Positions 12,146 to 24,645 of a stretch of 64,000 bases of DNA are shown piece after piece. The notes under the pieces were generated by a model. That model was not told the origin of the DNA. It saw only the letters and a program-made list of their open reading frames with translations, and made no database searches. This DNA comes from Glossina fuscipes (Eukaryota; Arthropoda; Insecta; Diptera; Glossinidae): positions 4,810,190 through 4,874,189 of the forward strand of contig NW_023998457.1 in assembly GCF_014805625.2 (NCBI RefSeq), read 5' to 3'. The position numbers were made by a program, and so were the translations under genes. Position 1 is the stretch's first letter, and each line of letters starts with the position of its first letter.

Positions 12146-13731
12146 CTACAAAGAATGTTAAAAAAATATTTTGAAATAAATTGAAATGAAGAAGAGAGTC
12201 GGTATGAGTCGTAAATACACTTCAGATATTTTAGTTTGTCCTTTTCACCAAATAGATAAATAAGTACATTCTTCAAAAGTTCTCCCATTAGATATCCGGT
12301 AATCAAGAAAAGTTAAATATCCTTGTTTTTCAATTCAATGTTTTTCTCTTTAGTGGCTGAAATTTTACGATTAACTTGATCTCTTCATATCAAATAGTTC
12401 TTTGCGCACTTTCTAAAAATAGTATTCAACTCGTAGAAGTACCTATTCCTAATATCCATTTCGAAATGTAATAAGGTTCCTCTTCATGTTACAAGGTTTC
12501 AAAGTTGCTTACATGGTTTCTTTCATGATAGAGTTCGTTTTCCACTTTGGTAGGCCACATTTTCCTCGTATATCCCACGAAATATTTAAACGTTGTAATG
12601 TGCGGACGATAAACATTGATAAGACCTTTGAAAAGAAAAAATGTATCACTCTTTTTGTAATCATTGCTTCTAGCTAAATATTAGCATCAAGGTAATTCCT
12701 AATACCGTACTATTTGATCAGTTTAGATTGACTTATGGTACGTTCATGAAAGTACCCATAGTTACTCAAACGTTATGTCGAACTATCCTCAGACCATGAA
12801 ATTTAACATATGACCTAGGCTCAGCAATACTAACATGTTTCGTAAGATATAGTCCATTGGCAACTGGGATGGAATAATGCGATAAAGGTTTACCATTCTT
12901 GTTTTGAGAATGCAACTCGTAAATTCATTCATGTTGGCGCCGATTTTTATGAACAAATTTCTTACGTACCTCTTCAAATGCCAGCAATAATAACTCCTCC
13001 CTTTCAAATAAATCATCGAAATGCCCCAAAATATATTTATGAGCAACATCGCGTAGCGACTTACAAGAAGGCATATCTGAAAGATAATAAATAAATACAT
13101 GTTCATGTATGAAGAGAGCCTATCTGGAAGAAAACCCTCATAATCTTACCAGAATAGCTCCATATTCGAAAACAATTCGACGAGTTCATAGTGCTTTCGA
13201 GGAATTTCTCGCATTCCTTCTTTACCCAATCGATTTGAAATAAATCCGATGTTATGAGCAATCCTTCAACATCATCTTCCGTGAATGTGATGGTCCCAGT
13301 GTAAACGTACTCAACAAGTGTTTTAACCGCATTTATGCTCACATCTTTCAATTTGACCTTTCCCTCTCTTTTCTCTTTCATATCAAGTGCGAAAATTTAT
13401 AAGTTTTAGACATTTTACTCAAGTGGTATATTTCATAGTCTTTCCTAATACTTACTTCCAAACATGCCTGCAAAGTAAGGTGAAGCAATCTCTAGCGCTA
13501 CCTTATGAACCTTAATACGTTCGCGACCTACCTCCAATACAAAATCGCAGTGCTATGACACGGAATACTCATACGTTAGTTTGCAAATAAGTGATAGTTG
13601 CATAGTTTTTCAATTACCTTTTGAGCGAAACGCATTTTATTTAAACCGTTGAGGAAAGTGTTGCCATAATCAGAATTTTTATGTTTCTTCTCAGCAGTTG
13701 ATTTATCTGCAACTACGCAACTAGCAGCCAT
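11019..13731 (-). pseudogene. BTB-BACK-kelch protein, KLHL copy 1 (five exons, probably inactivated)
   Basis: Family proteins are Cullin-3 ubiquitin-ligase adaptors: BTB binds Cul3 and the kelch propeller binds substrate. Exons read from splice sites: 13,731-13,618 (MAASCVVADK...), 13,552-13,456 (HCDFVLEV, KVHKVALEIASPYFAGMF), 13,386-13,150 (rest of BTB, VEYVYTGTITF), 13,076-12,970 (BACK start, CKSLRDVAHKYI), 12,145-11,019 (BACK end plus kelch). Donors are GTAATT, GTAAGT, GTAAGA and GTACGT. Two defects are visible. The acceptor before exon 3 ends in AC where copy 2 has AG. Joining exon 4 (phase 0) to exon 5 gives an early TGA, because exon 5 lacks 13 bases present in copy 5. The kelch frame itself has no stop, so decay is recent or another splicing pattern is used. 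Closest subfamily (KLHL10, diablo or ring-canal kelch) not resolved. Confidence 0.8.
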
Positions 13732-15139
13732 GCTCCTGGATAGAATACGAATATTTGGGATTTGAAGTCGTTAAAAAATCGTATGCAATATTTAACACCA
13801 CAGTTACAGAAGCTAAAGGAACGAAAATGCACTTTTAGTAAATATTATTATTGTTCCACGCTAAAGATTAAATATAGATTTTTCCTTCAATTTAAATTAC
13901 ATCCAGACAGATGCTAGAAAAGGGATTTTTAAAAAAACTTGCTCTCATAGGATATGTGAAAGGTAAACTCCGTAAAGCGTCTTTGCATCGGGCCAGTAAT
14001 CTGTAAGCAATTGCAAGAATAAAGCGCTTTGCCTCAATACGTTTCGATTCACTTTAATCGGTTTTCGAGAATGGCGCATGCCTGTAAAGTTGTAAATGCA
14101 GTGAAGACTAAAGACTGTTTTATGATCATTGTAATCAAGTGCAAGTAGTTGTGATGTCTGCTGAGTAGGTAAGGACATATACCGATTGGTCACGCACCCT
14201 AACAGGTTGCGATCACTAACCTCCCTCTAATTTTATCCCCTCACCGTGTTACACGTATAGAGGACATCGTCATCTGAGTGGTTGATCATATTAAGTAATT
14301 GAATTTATTCATCTTTCGCTAATATTCATTCCCATCGACGAAGGATGATTGGTATTTTCATGTTTCAAGTTTCAGAAATTCCAAAACATACATCTATTCT
14401 TAATCAGTATCAAATTCTGAATCGATTTAAACATGGCAGCATAATGCCAACATTATCCTGAGGGCAAAAATGAAAATATTAATTTCAAATTTGGCAGGAA
14501 CATATGGAAGTTCTTCCACCTAAGTTGCTACTGAAAATGGAGTCAGAGGACTGACGGTTACATTGCCGCGTAAGCTGATTTTGAAAGGCGAGCAGATTTG
14601 GTTTTTTACTTATTACTCAACATCTGCACCCAATCAATCTACAAAAATTTGAATGTCTATTGTATGGATGATGCTGCAGCATAAAAGTAAAATTGACCGC
14701 GCCTACCGAGTATTATAATGTATCAAAATTTAAATTTTTTTCAATACTTTTACATTGCGGAGAAGCAAGCTTCAAGAGCCAATTCAAAACATAAATTCCT
14801 GGCCAGTTTCAAATTCCTTCTCTTTGTCTGTCCATCTGTCTGTATGCTAATCCATCTACCAAACTATGTAGTGTCGGTGATACACATTCCCTTGTTCGCA
14901 AAAAAGAAGTTATCGCCTACAAATTTACAAGAGCTTGACGCCTGCGCATTTAAGTCATAAAATGCCCTTACGACGCCCCCAGGTCTGTGCAACCAAAACT
15001 GAGAATACATTACAACCACACGATACACGCTATCAAATTCGACAAAACTATACTACGGGAATACTAAAAATCAGCCACGACTACTCAATATAGAATATAT
15101 AAATTTTACTTTTCTTTTTTTCTTTCAATTTCTTTTCAA

Positions 15140-15235
15140 TCTTTCGTAGGGTAACCGTGATAGGTATAAAAGACATTGTCGCAGCCAAATCTAATTTCGT
15201 TAATTATTTCTGAATTGTTTATTTGCGGTTTTGAT
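15140..15235 (+). repeat. Dispersed repeat R-D, copy 2
   Basis: Diverged core: GATAGGTATAAAAGACATTG.TCGCAGCC with AATTATTTCTGAATTGTTTATTTGCGGTTTT downstream, in the same order as at 8,650. Confidence 0.4.
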
Positions 15236-18200
15236 AAAGTAAGTAATAAAATAAACGGTTTCATATGAAAATTGAGAATTACTATACTTTATCGCTACTC
15301 CAATATAAAGGATTATGTTCTATACTCGTTTCGAAAGTAGATGGGTCTGTATACATACGAGTATTACTATAAAAATCAAATGAACGATTTGATCCATTTT
15401 TTATACGTTACGGCGGCTTCACTTTTAATTTCTACCATTCATTTAAACAATTTGTCATTTTCTCTTTTCAACTTTTGGTTCGACGTATGTTCGAAAAAAT
15501 CGATTTCAGAAAAGAAAATTGAATTTGCAGATTTGTAAATCAATTAAATGTTGCCCTTATACCAAATTTTTACTACAGATCTGATTTATATATATATCTT
15601 AGTTCAGAATGAAAATTTACAGAAATATTGCATTCCTTGAGATTATTTACAGTTTATGCAAATCTACCATTGATCTTGGAATGGAAGTTAATGCAGAATT
15701 TTCTCGCAAACTTCGTGCGAACGGTAATCTGTGTTAATAGAGTTTATGGAGTTTATGAAAAGTTGACGGAAATATCGTATTAACAGCCACGAAAACTCGA
15801 TCAATGTTTCAAAATCCCTAAATGAATTGAGGAAATTATGTTTAGATAATCAGAAGATGGATTTTCGGATCGAATGTGTTTCAAGAACGTAATATTTAGC
15901 TCAACTCAATATCCTTTCAAGCGCAAGAAACTAATTATCTTGTCTCAACGCGGTTTTAAGTTAGAAATAGCTCTAATAGCCATAACCGTAAGATCAACAC
16001 CCCTATCATCTAAAATGTTGGAAAGACTCTGAGAGATTGTTAGAGAGCCGTTTATCATCTTCCTTAAGTCGCAAGGACAGAAACATAAACGGTGCTATAC
16101 AATTAGCAGAAATCTACCCTGGGTTCGTCCGTTTAAAATTCCTTCATCAACTACAAATCATCATAACATAGCGCAAAATATAAGGATTTAGGAAACCTAA
16201 TCCTCCCTACGTAATTAATCACGCAGGATATGCTAACACCTAAGTGCAATGCGTAAAATTTCACAGACGCAAAGAGTATGAAAGCCTTTTGGCTTGAAAG
16301 TGGCTCATCAGTTACGCATAAATTTAACATAACCTATAAAAGTTTAAAAGTTCGTAGTTTTCTGAAATTTAATATATCTTACTTAAATATCCATACAATA
16401 ATAATACAAGCTTGGCAGTTTGGACATACCATCAGAGGAACAAGAAGTTCTCTCTTCAAATTGCGGCTTATTTAATTCTTTTATATCGAGGCAAAATTGA
16501 AGCATGAATGCCTTCATCGTTAATCGGGCTTGTTCTCTTTACTTCCAATATACAACTTTAATGCCCCACTTGACAAAGCCGTCGATCAATCCATCAATCA
16601 ATCAATGCACGGCTTGTTGAAGTGGCCGACATCTGGAAAGATATGGACTCACTGGCGCTCCACCTCAATATAGTGATAGCCACGTGGATATTGTGGAGGC
16701 TAATTAGAAGAAGCCAACGAAGATGGCTTCTATGCCCATCCGAAAAAAATTTTACAAAATTATTGGAAACCATGTGAAATCAAAATTTGGGAAAACTGCG
16801 CTTGATTTCGACTTGTGTGATCCTTTAAAACTTCTTTTTTTATACTCACCTGATATTTAATTTCGTTAACTCTTCCTACTAAGCGCGAAATCAATTTTTA
16901 TCAATATCGTTTTCTTTCGTTTTTTTTTTTAATAAGGATTTTTTAATCGCTTGTTTTTTCTACAAGAAAAGAGCAAGTCATGGATTAAAAATTAAAATTT
17001 TTGTATGATTTGTTTTAATGCTGCCACTTTTCTCAATCACAGTAATTTCAAACGATATTACGATATGGGGGAAAAAAACTCTGCAGCAAAGCTTACGAAG
17101 GTATTCAATTTTGCGAAAGCCCTGAATGCGTAACGTTTTTATGGATCACTTCTTCGAAAGTTAACTTTCGCTTTCGTTTTCAGCTATTTAGCAGATACAG
17201 ACGAAAACAGAAGTTCCATTTTTCTCACCCAATTACTTATCATTTATGTACTTATGAGGTGGGCTGCATTCATTGTAGCGAAAAACAATATGATTTGTCA
17301 ATTTATAAAAAGGATCATCAAACGTCGGCGAAGTTGAAGTCCCACAACGAACAAAAAAACAAAGTTTTTAATATTTATGTGCATTATTTACCGTTCTAAT
17401 CGCATAGCGAAATTTATCACTATCGTCATTGTAGAGCATAAGCAGATCATTGGGTTCAATATATCTGCATGTCCGCGGAGAGGTCATTAAATCCATTTTT
17501 GGGGATTGAGGATACATTCTCCATCGAAAAAAATTGCACGATTTGATATCATTGCACAGTTTACCCAAAATGGCACAATTGTTGCCAATCATTTGGTTAA
17601 TCATAGCAATAGCAAAACCCAAAAAGCGTGGGCTCTTCATTTTATACGGTTCATCAGAGACAGGGTTTGGTTTCTGGTACCTTTGTCTATCTATCGAATA
17701 TATTGCTGCTTATTTCGGACACCCTCCTTCGATATGATGCATTCACTATTATACCGTATTTTTGCTAAGGAAAATTTTCCTTGAGATGACCTTACGGTTT
17801 ATTTTCTTGTTTTTTTTTTTTATTTTGCGCACAATAATATCTCTCTCGCTGTTAGACTGTTAGACGGGTCAACATGTGTTGAGGTTCGGCAGATCAGATT
17901 TTCTGGCAAGAAATGGTAATTGGATGGTAGGTGCCACTGGCGAACTTAAAGATAGCTTATGAAGAGTGCAAAGATGGATTTGCTGTTAATCAAGAATTTC
18001 AAAAAAAAAAAACACATGAGACGGGCAGTGAAATTGTAGAAATTATGCAGAGATAAAGTATTCGGCAATGGCGGCAGAATCATTGAACATCATAGCTCTT
18101 GTCTGCAGCAGTTGATCCAAACGAAAATGAAAGCATTCACATTGCAACAAGCTGACCGCCTACTTTGACTGCTTTCAATACCAAATTTGTTAAGGCGGTC

Positions 18201-18929
18201 GTGGAAAGAGAACCCGTACTACATCCCGGAGTACATTGCTAATATTCGCCTTTCATTTTGTCTCTGATGTAACAGAGTTTTTAGTTTTTAGAAAGATAAA
18301 GCTTTGTTTTGCGTCTCGGTCTGGAGAACAAATTGCACATAAATAATAGTGATCCTGAACATGCAACGAAAAGACTTTGTTTTTTTACATGGCTCGATGT
18401 TTTACACAAAGGTAAAATTATAGTATTTATTTATTGCGATACCGTGTTATGGCGCCAAGTTTCTTGCACACCACTGTACATTTAAGAAAGCAGCGTAGTT
18501 GTATCAAACGCTGCATCAAGTGCGAGAATCTTCATAAATTGTATTGTAGAAAAAGGAAGTCATCAACTGGACGGTGTCCTCTTACCTTTCGGCGACCTTC
18601 GCTGTCTCCGTTGATAACATCGCTTGTGGAACTGACAGTACTACTAGCTTTAAGGTATGTCGATTAAAGTTTCCCAGTAGAATTCTATTAATTTTGCATG
18701 TATTGTAAACAAAAATTGTATTCTTTTAAAAATTTTTGGAGTTTAATTGGTATGTTCAAGAGTGGAAAATATAATTGGAAATTTAGTAATGACCTTAATC
18801 ATCTGCTTTCACATCTTATATTTCTTCTGTGTGTCAACAAGTCAATGCCAGATGATTTACTGCGTTGAGTAAAGGAGATTCAATGCGAAATTTCATACCT
18901 TGCAATTTATCTCACGCCGTTTTCTTTAT

Positions 18930-19330
18930 CTCGTGCAAACATTCCTGGACTCAGTCTCGCGTTACTATGCACACCCATTTTATTTTTTCCCATAATATAT
19001 GTAACAGCCAAAAGAAATCTTCAGAGACTCTACAAAGTAAATTCCTGATCAGCATGAATTTCTGAGTTGATTTATCCATGTCTGTCCGTCTGTATGGTGT
19101 ACGCTGTAGGCACTGTTCTGCTCGCGAAAATGAAGACATCGCCTTCAAATTTAGTAGGAACATTGGAAATTTCTGCATGTAGGTTGCTATTGAAACTGGG
19201 GCAAATTAGTCCGAGCAGTACCTAGCAGTGGAGCATAAACTGAACGCAAATCAGTGTATTTAATAAACATTTTTGGATTTTTGCCTGTTACTAGGAAATT
19301 ATTAAAGTTAGAAACCTGAATATTGGTGAC
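18930..19330 (+). repeat. Dispersed repeat R-C, copy 2
   Basis: Contains TGTCTGTCCGTCTGTATG, GCGAAAATGAAGACATC, TTCAAATTTAGTAGGAACAT, TGCATGTAGGTTGCTATTGA and GCAAATTAGTCCGAGCAGT. This is the longest copy of the family here. Confidence 0.6.
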
Positions 19331-19364
19331 GTTTTATCTCGATTTGCTACCTATCCCATTTTTT

Positions 19365-19560
19365 TTTTACATCCTGCACCACTTGTCGTATAGGTTGTAT
19401 TAGGTTATTGCGGACATATGTAACAAGCAGAAGAGCTTAAGCTTTTATTATACCGATTAGTTCAAATTCATTTTCCAAATCGATCTAAGCCTGTCTGCCC
19501 ATCTGTCGGTCCATCCGATATGTCTTGGCTTAAGGACAAACGCAAAGGAATCTCGTATAT
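19365..19560 (+). repeat. Dispersed repeat R-A, copy 3 (5' half)
   Basis: Starts CCTGCACCACTTGTCGTA, then TGTAACAAGCAGAAG, ATTATACCGAT, CAAATCGATCTAAGCCTGTC and CTTAAGGACAAACGC. Matches the first half of 21,560-22,215 and then gives way to R-B. Confidence 0.5.
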
Positions 19561-19569
19561 AAATCACTA

Positions 19570-19930
19570 TGCTTTTCGTATTCTTTTCTCCAAGTTGTTT
19601 TATTTGATGCCCCTACCGCTGGTATTAAGAAAACATTAATCACGGTGTCCACCATATTCATTCTACAGTTAACCCATTTTTATCCTCATTTGAGGAATGT
19701 ACAAAATAGTTTTAAACATTCTGTCCTGTTTCCCTTATGGTAGATGAGCATAAAATCTTAAAAAAGTAAAAACAAGAAAAATTAATTACTTGTAACTTTG
19801 TATAGGCATGGCCGATTATTTTAATTTTCGGGCCTAAAGAGTAGACTGTTTCGTAAAATAAATGTAGAAAATTTCAGGGTTCTAACTATAATAATTTCTG
19901 AGTAACAAGCAAAAAACCACAAACTTTTAA
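19570..19930 (+). repeat. Dispersed repeat R-B, copy 2
   Basis: Colinear with 640-1,000, with about 60 extra bases around 19,690-19,740. Follows R-A copy 3 without a spacer, so the two may be parts of one larger element. Confidence 0.6.
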
Positions 19931-19959
19931 TTAAGAAAAATAAAGTTTACGCTCCACTG

Positions 19960-20130
19960 CGGGCTACTGCTCCGAACAATTTGGCCCATTTTCAATAGCA
20001 ACCTCCATGCCTAAACTTGCAATGTTTCTATCAAATTTGAACTCGATATCTTCATTTTTGCGAGTAGAACAGGGCCTATAGCATACCCAACAGACGGACA
20101 GACATGGCTTAGTCAGGTTACTTATACTTT
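19960..20130 (-). repeat. Dispersed repeat R-C, copy 3 (inverted)
   Basis: Reverse complement of the R-C core: CTGCTCCGAACAATTTGGCC, TTTTCAATAGCAACCTCCAT and TCTTCATTTTTGCGAG in reversed order relative to 18,930. With copy 2 it makes an inverted pair enclosing R-A and R-B. Confidence 0.6.
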
Positions 20131-21559
20131 ATAGGGTCTCTAAAATGTACTTAGAATAAGAAGCTCATGTTTTTACAAAATATTCCATTTAAGCGACTTG
20201 CAATTGTTCTGAACGTTAATGTATCGTAGGTGTATGTATTAGATAAGAGAGAAAATTTCACGGGGACTTTTTTAACAAAAGACGTGAGGGGCGCACAATT
20301 CAGTCGAAAGTGTAATTCCATTTTGAAAATGAGGCCGAAACTTCTTACACTTTAGAATATCATCTTGGCAAAGTTTAAGGATAATATTCCGCCGTACGCA
20401 AATACAATACTAATTCGACATAGAAAATAAGAAGTGAAGTTTTGAAAACTGTTTTCATTTTGTGATCAAAATACTGCAAAATTCTGCATCTCAAAGTCAC
20501 TAAATTAAGACGAGATACCTTATACCGATTAGTAACTATTAAGATCGGTCATTATTTTGCTGATTTCAAGTGAAATTATCTCAATTTAAGGTGAATTTAC
20601 TTTCTAAAATAAGTCAAAGAAAGTCATCATTCAAGTCTTCTCATTTAAGTTCTCTTTACTATTTTTGGAGTTATGTTACCTCTTTCTTCTTTAACATCCT
20701 ATTCTCTCCAACTATAGTGATAATAGTCTTGCGAATTTTTATGCTGCAGGATGACTTTACTACAACAAAAATTAGTTCATATCAATAATGTTTCATTTTA
20801 GGTAAACAAATTAAGGATGTGTGTTGATTGCTGCCCACCTATACCTAACACTCCTAATCCGAAAGCAAAAAAAAAAGAAAAAAAAGAAAAAGGGAAGCGA
20901 AAGAGACAACAAAAAGGCAAAAAATCAAATGTCATTTCCGGTTTAAAGTTGATTCACGTTTCACTTACTCCCATTTCGCTGGCGCAAGCTCCTACAGCAT
21001 GAATTTGGCACTTTTTTGCCTTTTTTTTTTCGCTTGCGCTTTTAGCATTATTTGTTTGTTATGTGCTACAAGTGCTTGTAAAAGACCAACAGCAGCAAAA
21101 GAATATAACTGAAAACGGTTCACTTGATTTCCGTCCTTTCTATGGCACGTTTACAATTCACCATTCTTCACTCATCGATTCACTGCACCCAGCTACTCTC
21201 AGGATATGTCGTATAAAAACATATATATGCACAACGCTACTCTCTCTGTTTATCGTTTAAACCATTCATGGGGATGAAATTTTATTTCCAGAATAAATGA
21301 ATGCAAATAAAACAAGTGAAAACATTATAACCGGGCCAGGTCTGCTATTAAATACCCTTGTCTACACATTGTCTAACACAGTTCTTCTTTTTGCCGTAGA
21401 ACAGAAAAATTATACTATACGGCTTGTTATGAACTTATTATTAAGGAACTATGTATTAAAAATTACATCTCTTTGCATATAAAAGGTTACTTTCCGTAAG
21501 AATGATTGTGTCCAAGAGTTTTAAAAATTGAGGTACGTACTGAACACTCAGCATACTTA

Positions 21560-22215
21560 ATTATACCCTACACCACTTGTGGTACATTACATAAGTGCGG
21601 TCGTATGTAACACGCAGAAGAACTTAGTATGGACCCATCGGAATCATAATCTGAATTGATCTAAGCCAGTCTGTCCGTCCGGTGTCTGTTCATGCAAAAT
21701 TTGCTTTCAGGCTACAGGTTGCAATTTTAGAGATATTTTGATGAAATTTGGTTCAGTGACGTGTTTTGGCCCAAGGACGAACGCTATTGAAAATAGTTCG
21801 GACTGGCTCACTTTTTCGACCATTTCCTGGGTAACGCTGTAATTTGCAAAGTCCTTATATCGAAAAAAATTGTAATTTTCAAATTTTTGAGTAAAAGTGT
21901 CTAAGTAATAGTATTTGGGCATTCTATGGAAACTTTGGACCATGTCGGCATATTTTCTGGATCCTACCCTAAAATTAACCCTTTGTAGAGCAGAAAAGTT
22001 TAAGTTTGAATATGTGGCGATGAAAATTTATCCATAATAGTAATTTCATACAATAATTAACTTATTTAAATTAACTACTTGTACTACATTAGGTTGCGTT
22101 TTGGCCTCGTTTCCCCATAAATATGCACATGAAAAATATTCCTTTTGTAGAGAAACAAGATATAATATTTATGTTCTATAATAAAAATAAGAATTGTGTT
22201 AGACAATGGGATGTA
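21560..22215 (+). repeat. Dispersed repeat R-A, copy 4 (longest)
   Basis: Starts TTATACCCTACACCACTTGT and runs through CACGCAGAAG, GTCTGTCCGTCC, TTAGAGATATTTTGATGAAA, AAGGACGAACGCTATTGAAA, TTTTTCGACCATT and GTAGAGCAGAAAAG to GAATTGTGTTAGACAATGGG. No coding frame. Confidence 0.7.
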
Positions 22216-22639
22216 GGGTATTTAATGAGCGGCCTTGCTTGAATATAATGTTCTTATTTGTTTTATCATTGAAGTTTTTCCTATTTTCCAAAAACAAAGT
22301 GCCACGTAAAGGGCAACATTTTTTAAAAATCGATAAGATAAAAACGAGATTTTTTTTGTCTCTTATTCGAAGTGAGGCAAGCGAAAGAAAAGAAGAGAAA
22401 GTCGATGCGTGCCCAATCGATACGTGTCATGCTTTTATCTACTAATGACTCACTATAGGTAATTACCAACGTATATTCTATCTCCACATGCGCGAACACC
22501 ACTTGGTGGCCACGACTCCTATCTACTCGGTTACTCATCTAGATCTACCTAGTTCTGCAGCAAAAACTTATTATTTCTGACCTCCAGTTCGGGTTCGGAT
22601 ATTTTTATATTAAAGTTGAAAACGACAGACACAATACAA

Positions 22640-22960
22640 TATTTTAACTGCGACATACGCAGTGACATTCATCATCGATGATGACACAGCGATTCTATTT
22701 TCTTCTAATGATCCCATGAAAGCACCCCTACAAGCAACAAATGATCTTCAACGACATTTCTCTTTGGATGAACAAATGATATGTTAAAATAAATTATGGA
22801 AAGTCTACAAGTGTCAGGTTTACGCTGTATAAGAATTCCCGTCCTTTACGGGTTATAATATTCCTATCAATGACTGCCTAAAATATCGTGGCTTACATAC
22901 TGACCAAAGAATAACGCCAGCAGCTGGACTTGCGCAGGAAGCGAATAACAAGCAAGGGGT
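22640..22960 (+). pseudogene. Jockey-like reverse transcriptase relic
   Basis: Plus-strand frames read DTAILFSSNDPMKAPLQATN, the region after the RT catalytic YADD box, then LQRHFSLDEQM. Then come KINYGKSTSVRFTLYK and, after a frameshift, IPINDCLKYRGLHTDQRIT. This reproduces the Jockey-clade order (K.N..KS..V.FTLR, then IP....KYLGLHLD.RLTW). Stops and shifts show it is dead. Only the segment following the active site survives. Confidence 0.7.
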
Positions 22961-23899
22961 CCTTCCTTGATAGTTTCTTCAATGAAAACGGGGTAGGAGG
23001 AATGGCTTTTCATCAGATTTTCTCAATATAAGAACGGAAGCAGGCCATCCGTTTTGATGTCCATGAAATAAACTTACGCATAGATGTAGTGTTTCGGGGA
23101 TTTTTTACAAGGTTGAGAGCAGAGACGTTTAAAAGATCTTACGGTGACTATATATTTACCGCAATGAAGCTGCGCCTTTTTTCCAAGGAGAGTCAAAGTG
23201 ATACCTAAGCAACATAAACGAACATAATGATCTCGTGGCTTACTGATTACGTTTTTTCTCTTTTTTTTTCAATTTTTATTCTATGGAGTTCCGAAGCATC
23301 TTTTGTTCGTTTACATTCCTCACTATACGTTGAAGTTTTTTTGCCATTTTTTTTATTTATTTAAGCTCCCAAAAAAGGCGAAGTTCTATAATCTTTTCCG
23401 TCAAAGGAATCACCAAACCAAATATGCCTGCTTTCTTTGATACTGCGCCAAAAAAAAAAAAAAAATGAAAATGCAAAACAAAAAAATATTTAGTTTGTAT
23501 CTGAGGATGGAATACAAAAAAAAAAAAAAAGACACTTTTTTTTTTGTAATTCTGTTTAGTATCGTATTTTGTAAAGCATTCTTTAGACGCTCACTTCCAA
23601 GCAATTAAACACAACTTCACATGAAAGAGTAAGAATGGAAAATAGGCCGCAATGAGAAGGAAAATAAACAATTTTATACTTAATAAAACCACATTAAACT
23701 AAGCAGTGTTTAGTGGTAACCAGAATATTATCACTTCTTCATATAACCTTTTGCTTACCTATTGCATCAGAAAAATCATTCCAGGGATTGCATTCAAAAC
23801 ATTTGCTGACTTTTAGTAAATTACCCTTTTCAGCCGCATAAATTATTAATATAAACTTCTCTATTAGCATTTCAAACTCATTTCTTTGTTGGTAGTTGT

Positions 23900-24170
23900 G
23901 ATTCTTAGCTAGTCATGAAAAGGTTAAAAATCGTGACTGCCAAGTCAGTGTTCGCGGATTGAAATGTCACTGCGATAGAGTTTACTTACATTTACCGCAG
24001 AATGAGCAGACTTCCTGATTTCTTAAACCCTTTGCTCGCTTAGCTTTGACAAATGTTCAGTCGGTGTAGGTATAGCAATCACTGTTTGGGTAGACACCCG
24101 CTAGGCTGCGGCCACCTTTATATCTCTTTCCCTTTGTGTACTTCTTTCCTATACCATACGAACATAGATG
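23900..24170 (+). repeat. Dispersed repeat R-E, copy 3
   Basis: GTGACTGCCAAGTCAGTGTT, TTCAGTCGGT, CGCTAGGCTGCGGCCACC and CTCTTTCCCTTTG in the same order as at 1,540-1,760. Confidence 0.55.
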
Positions 24171-24594
24171 ATATCCTCCTGGTAATCATCTAAAAAAAAA
24201 AAAAAGAAAAAACAAGTTGAATAAGCATTTATTTCGTACTTTGTTTTGACTGCTCTGCATGAATTCATTCTTCATAGAATAACTCACTTCAACATTTATT
24301 CTTAGTATTTCACATTTCATTACTAGGTACAGTCTACGCACGTCCCATCGGAGACTCAAAGTTAGAATTAACAATCATCTCTCTAATTCTTTTCAACTAG
24401 GTAATAAATAGCATTCCACGACACATTAACACTATTGCTTACCCTATGAAAATGCTTGCTTTGCGCAAGTTTGCGCTCAAAATTGTTCTGCAACTATCAT
24501 GGTTTCGGTATCGCGTAGGTAAATCTTTTTGTGGATTCTTAAAGTTTTCCTTTTTATTTATAGATAAGTACCTCTGTGAATATATAAGTGTATA

Positions 24595-24645
24595 TATATC
24601 GGTCATGATCGAATCTTTTATACCCATCACCGTTATCTCAAAAAA
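24595..24645 (-). repeat. Dispersed repeat R-D, copy 3 (inverted)
   Basis: Minus strand reads GAGATAACGGTGATGGGTAT followed by AAAAGATTCGATCATGACCG, the R-D core. Confidence 0.5.

Larger units (their letters stand above)
13732..22639. other. Long non-coding stretch, dispersed repeats
   Basis: About 9 kb without a supportable gene. Contains R-D (15.1 kb), R-C (18.9 and 20.0 kb), R-A (19.4 and 21.6 kb), R-B (19.6 kb) and an R-C-like scrap near 14,480-14,560. Short open frames at 17.4-17.8 kb occur on both strands without motifs. Confidence 0.5.

Noticed and set aside
16560..16620. Short CAATCAATC repeat near an apparent coding stretch
   Set aside because: Only three or four units; the surrounding frames are broken and no family could be named.
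17368..17784. Overlapping open frames of about 90 codons on both strands
   Set aside because: Neither shows a family motif. The minus-strand frame has a possible donor at its end, but no acceptor or start could be supported.
20817..21002. Lys-rich 61-codon ORF
   Set aside because: The basic stretch is translated poly-A-like low complexity.
22442..22458. TAATGACTCACTATAGG resembles the phage T7 promoter
   Set aside because: Two bases of the T7 core are missing and the context is ordinary fly repeat-rich DNA. Chance similarity is likelier than vector sequence, and no cloning-vector flank is present.
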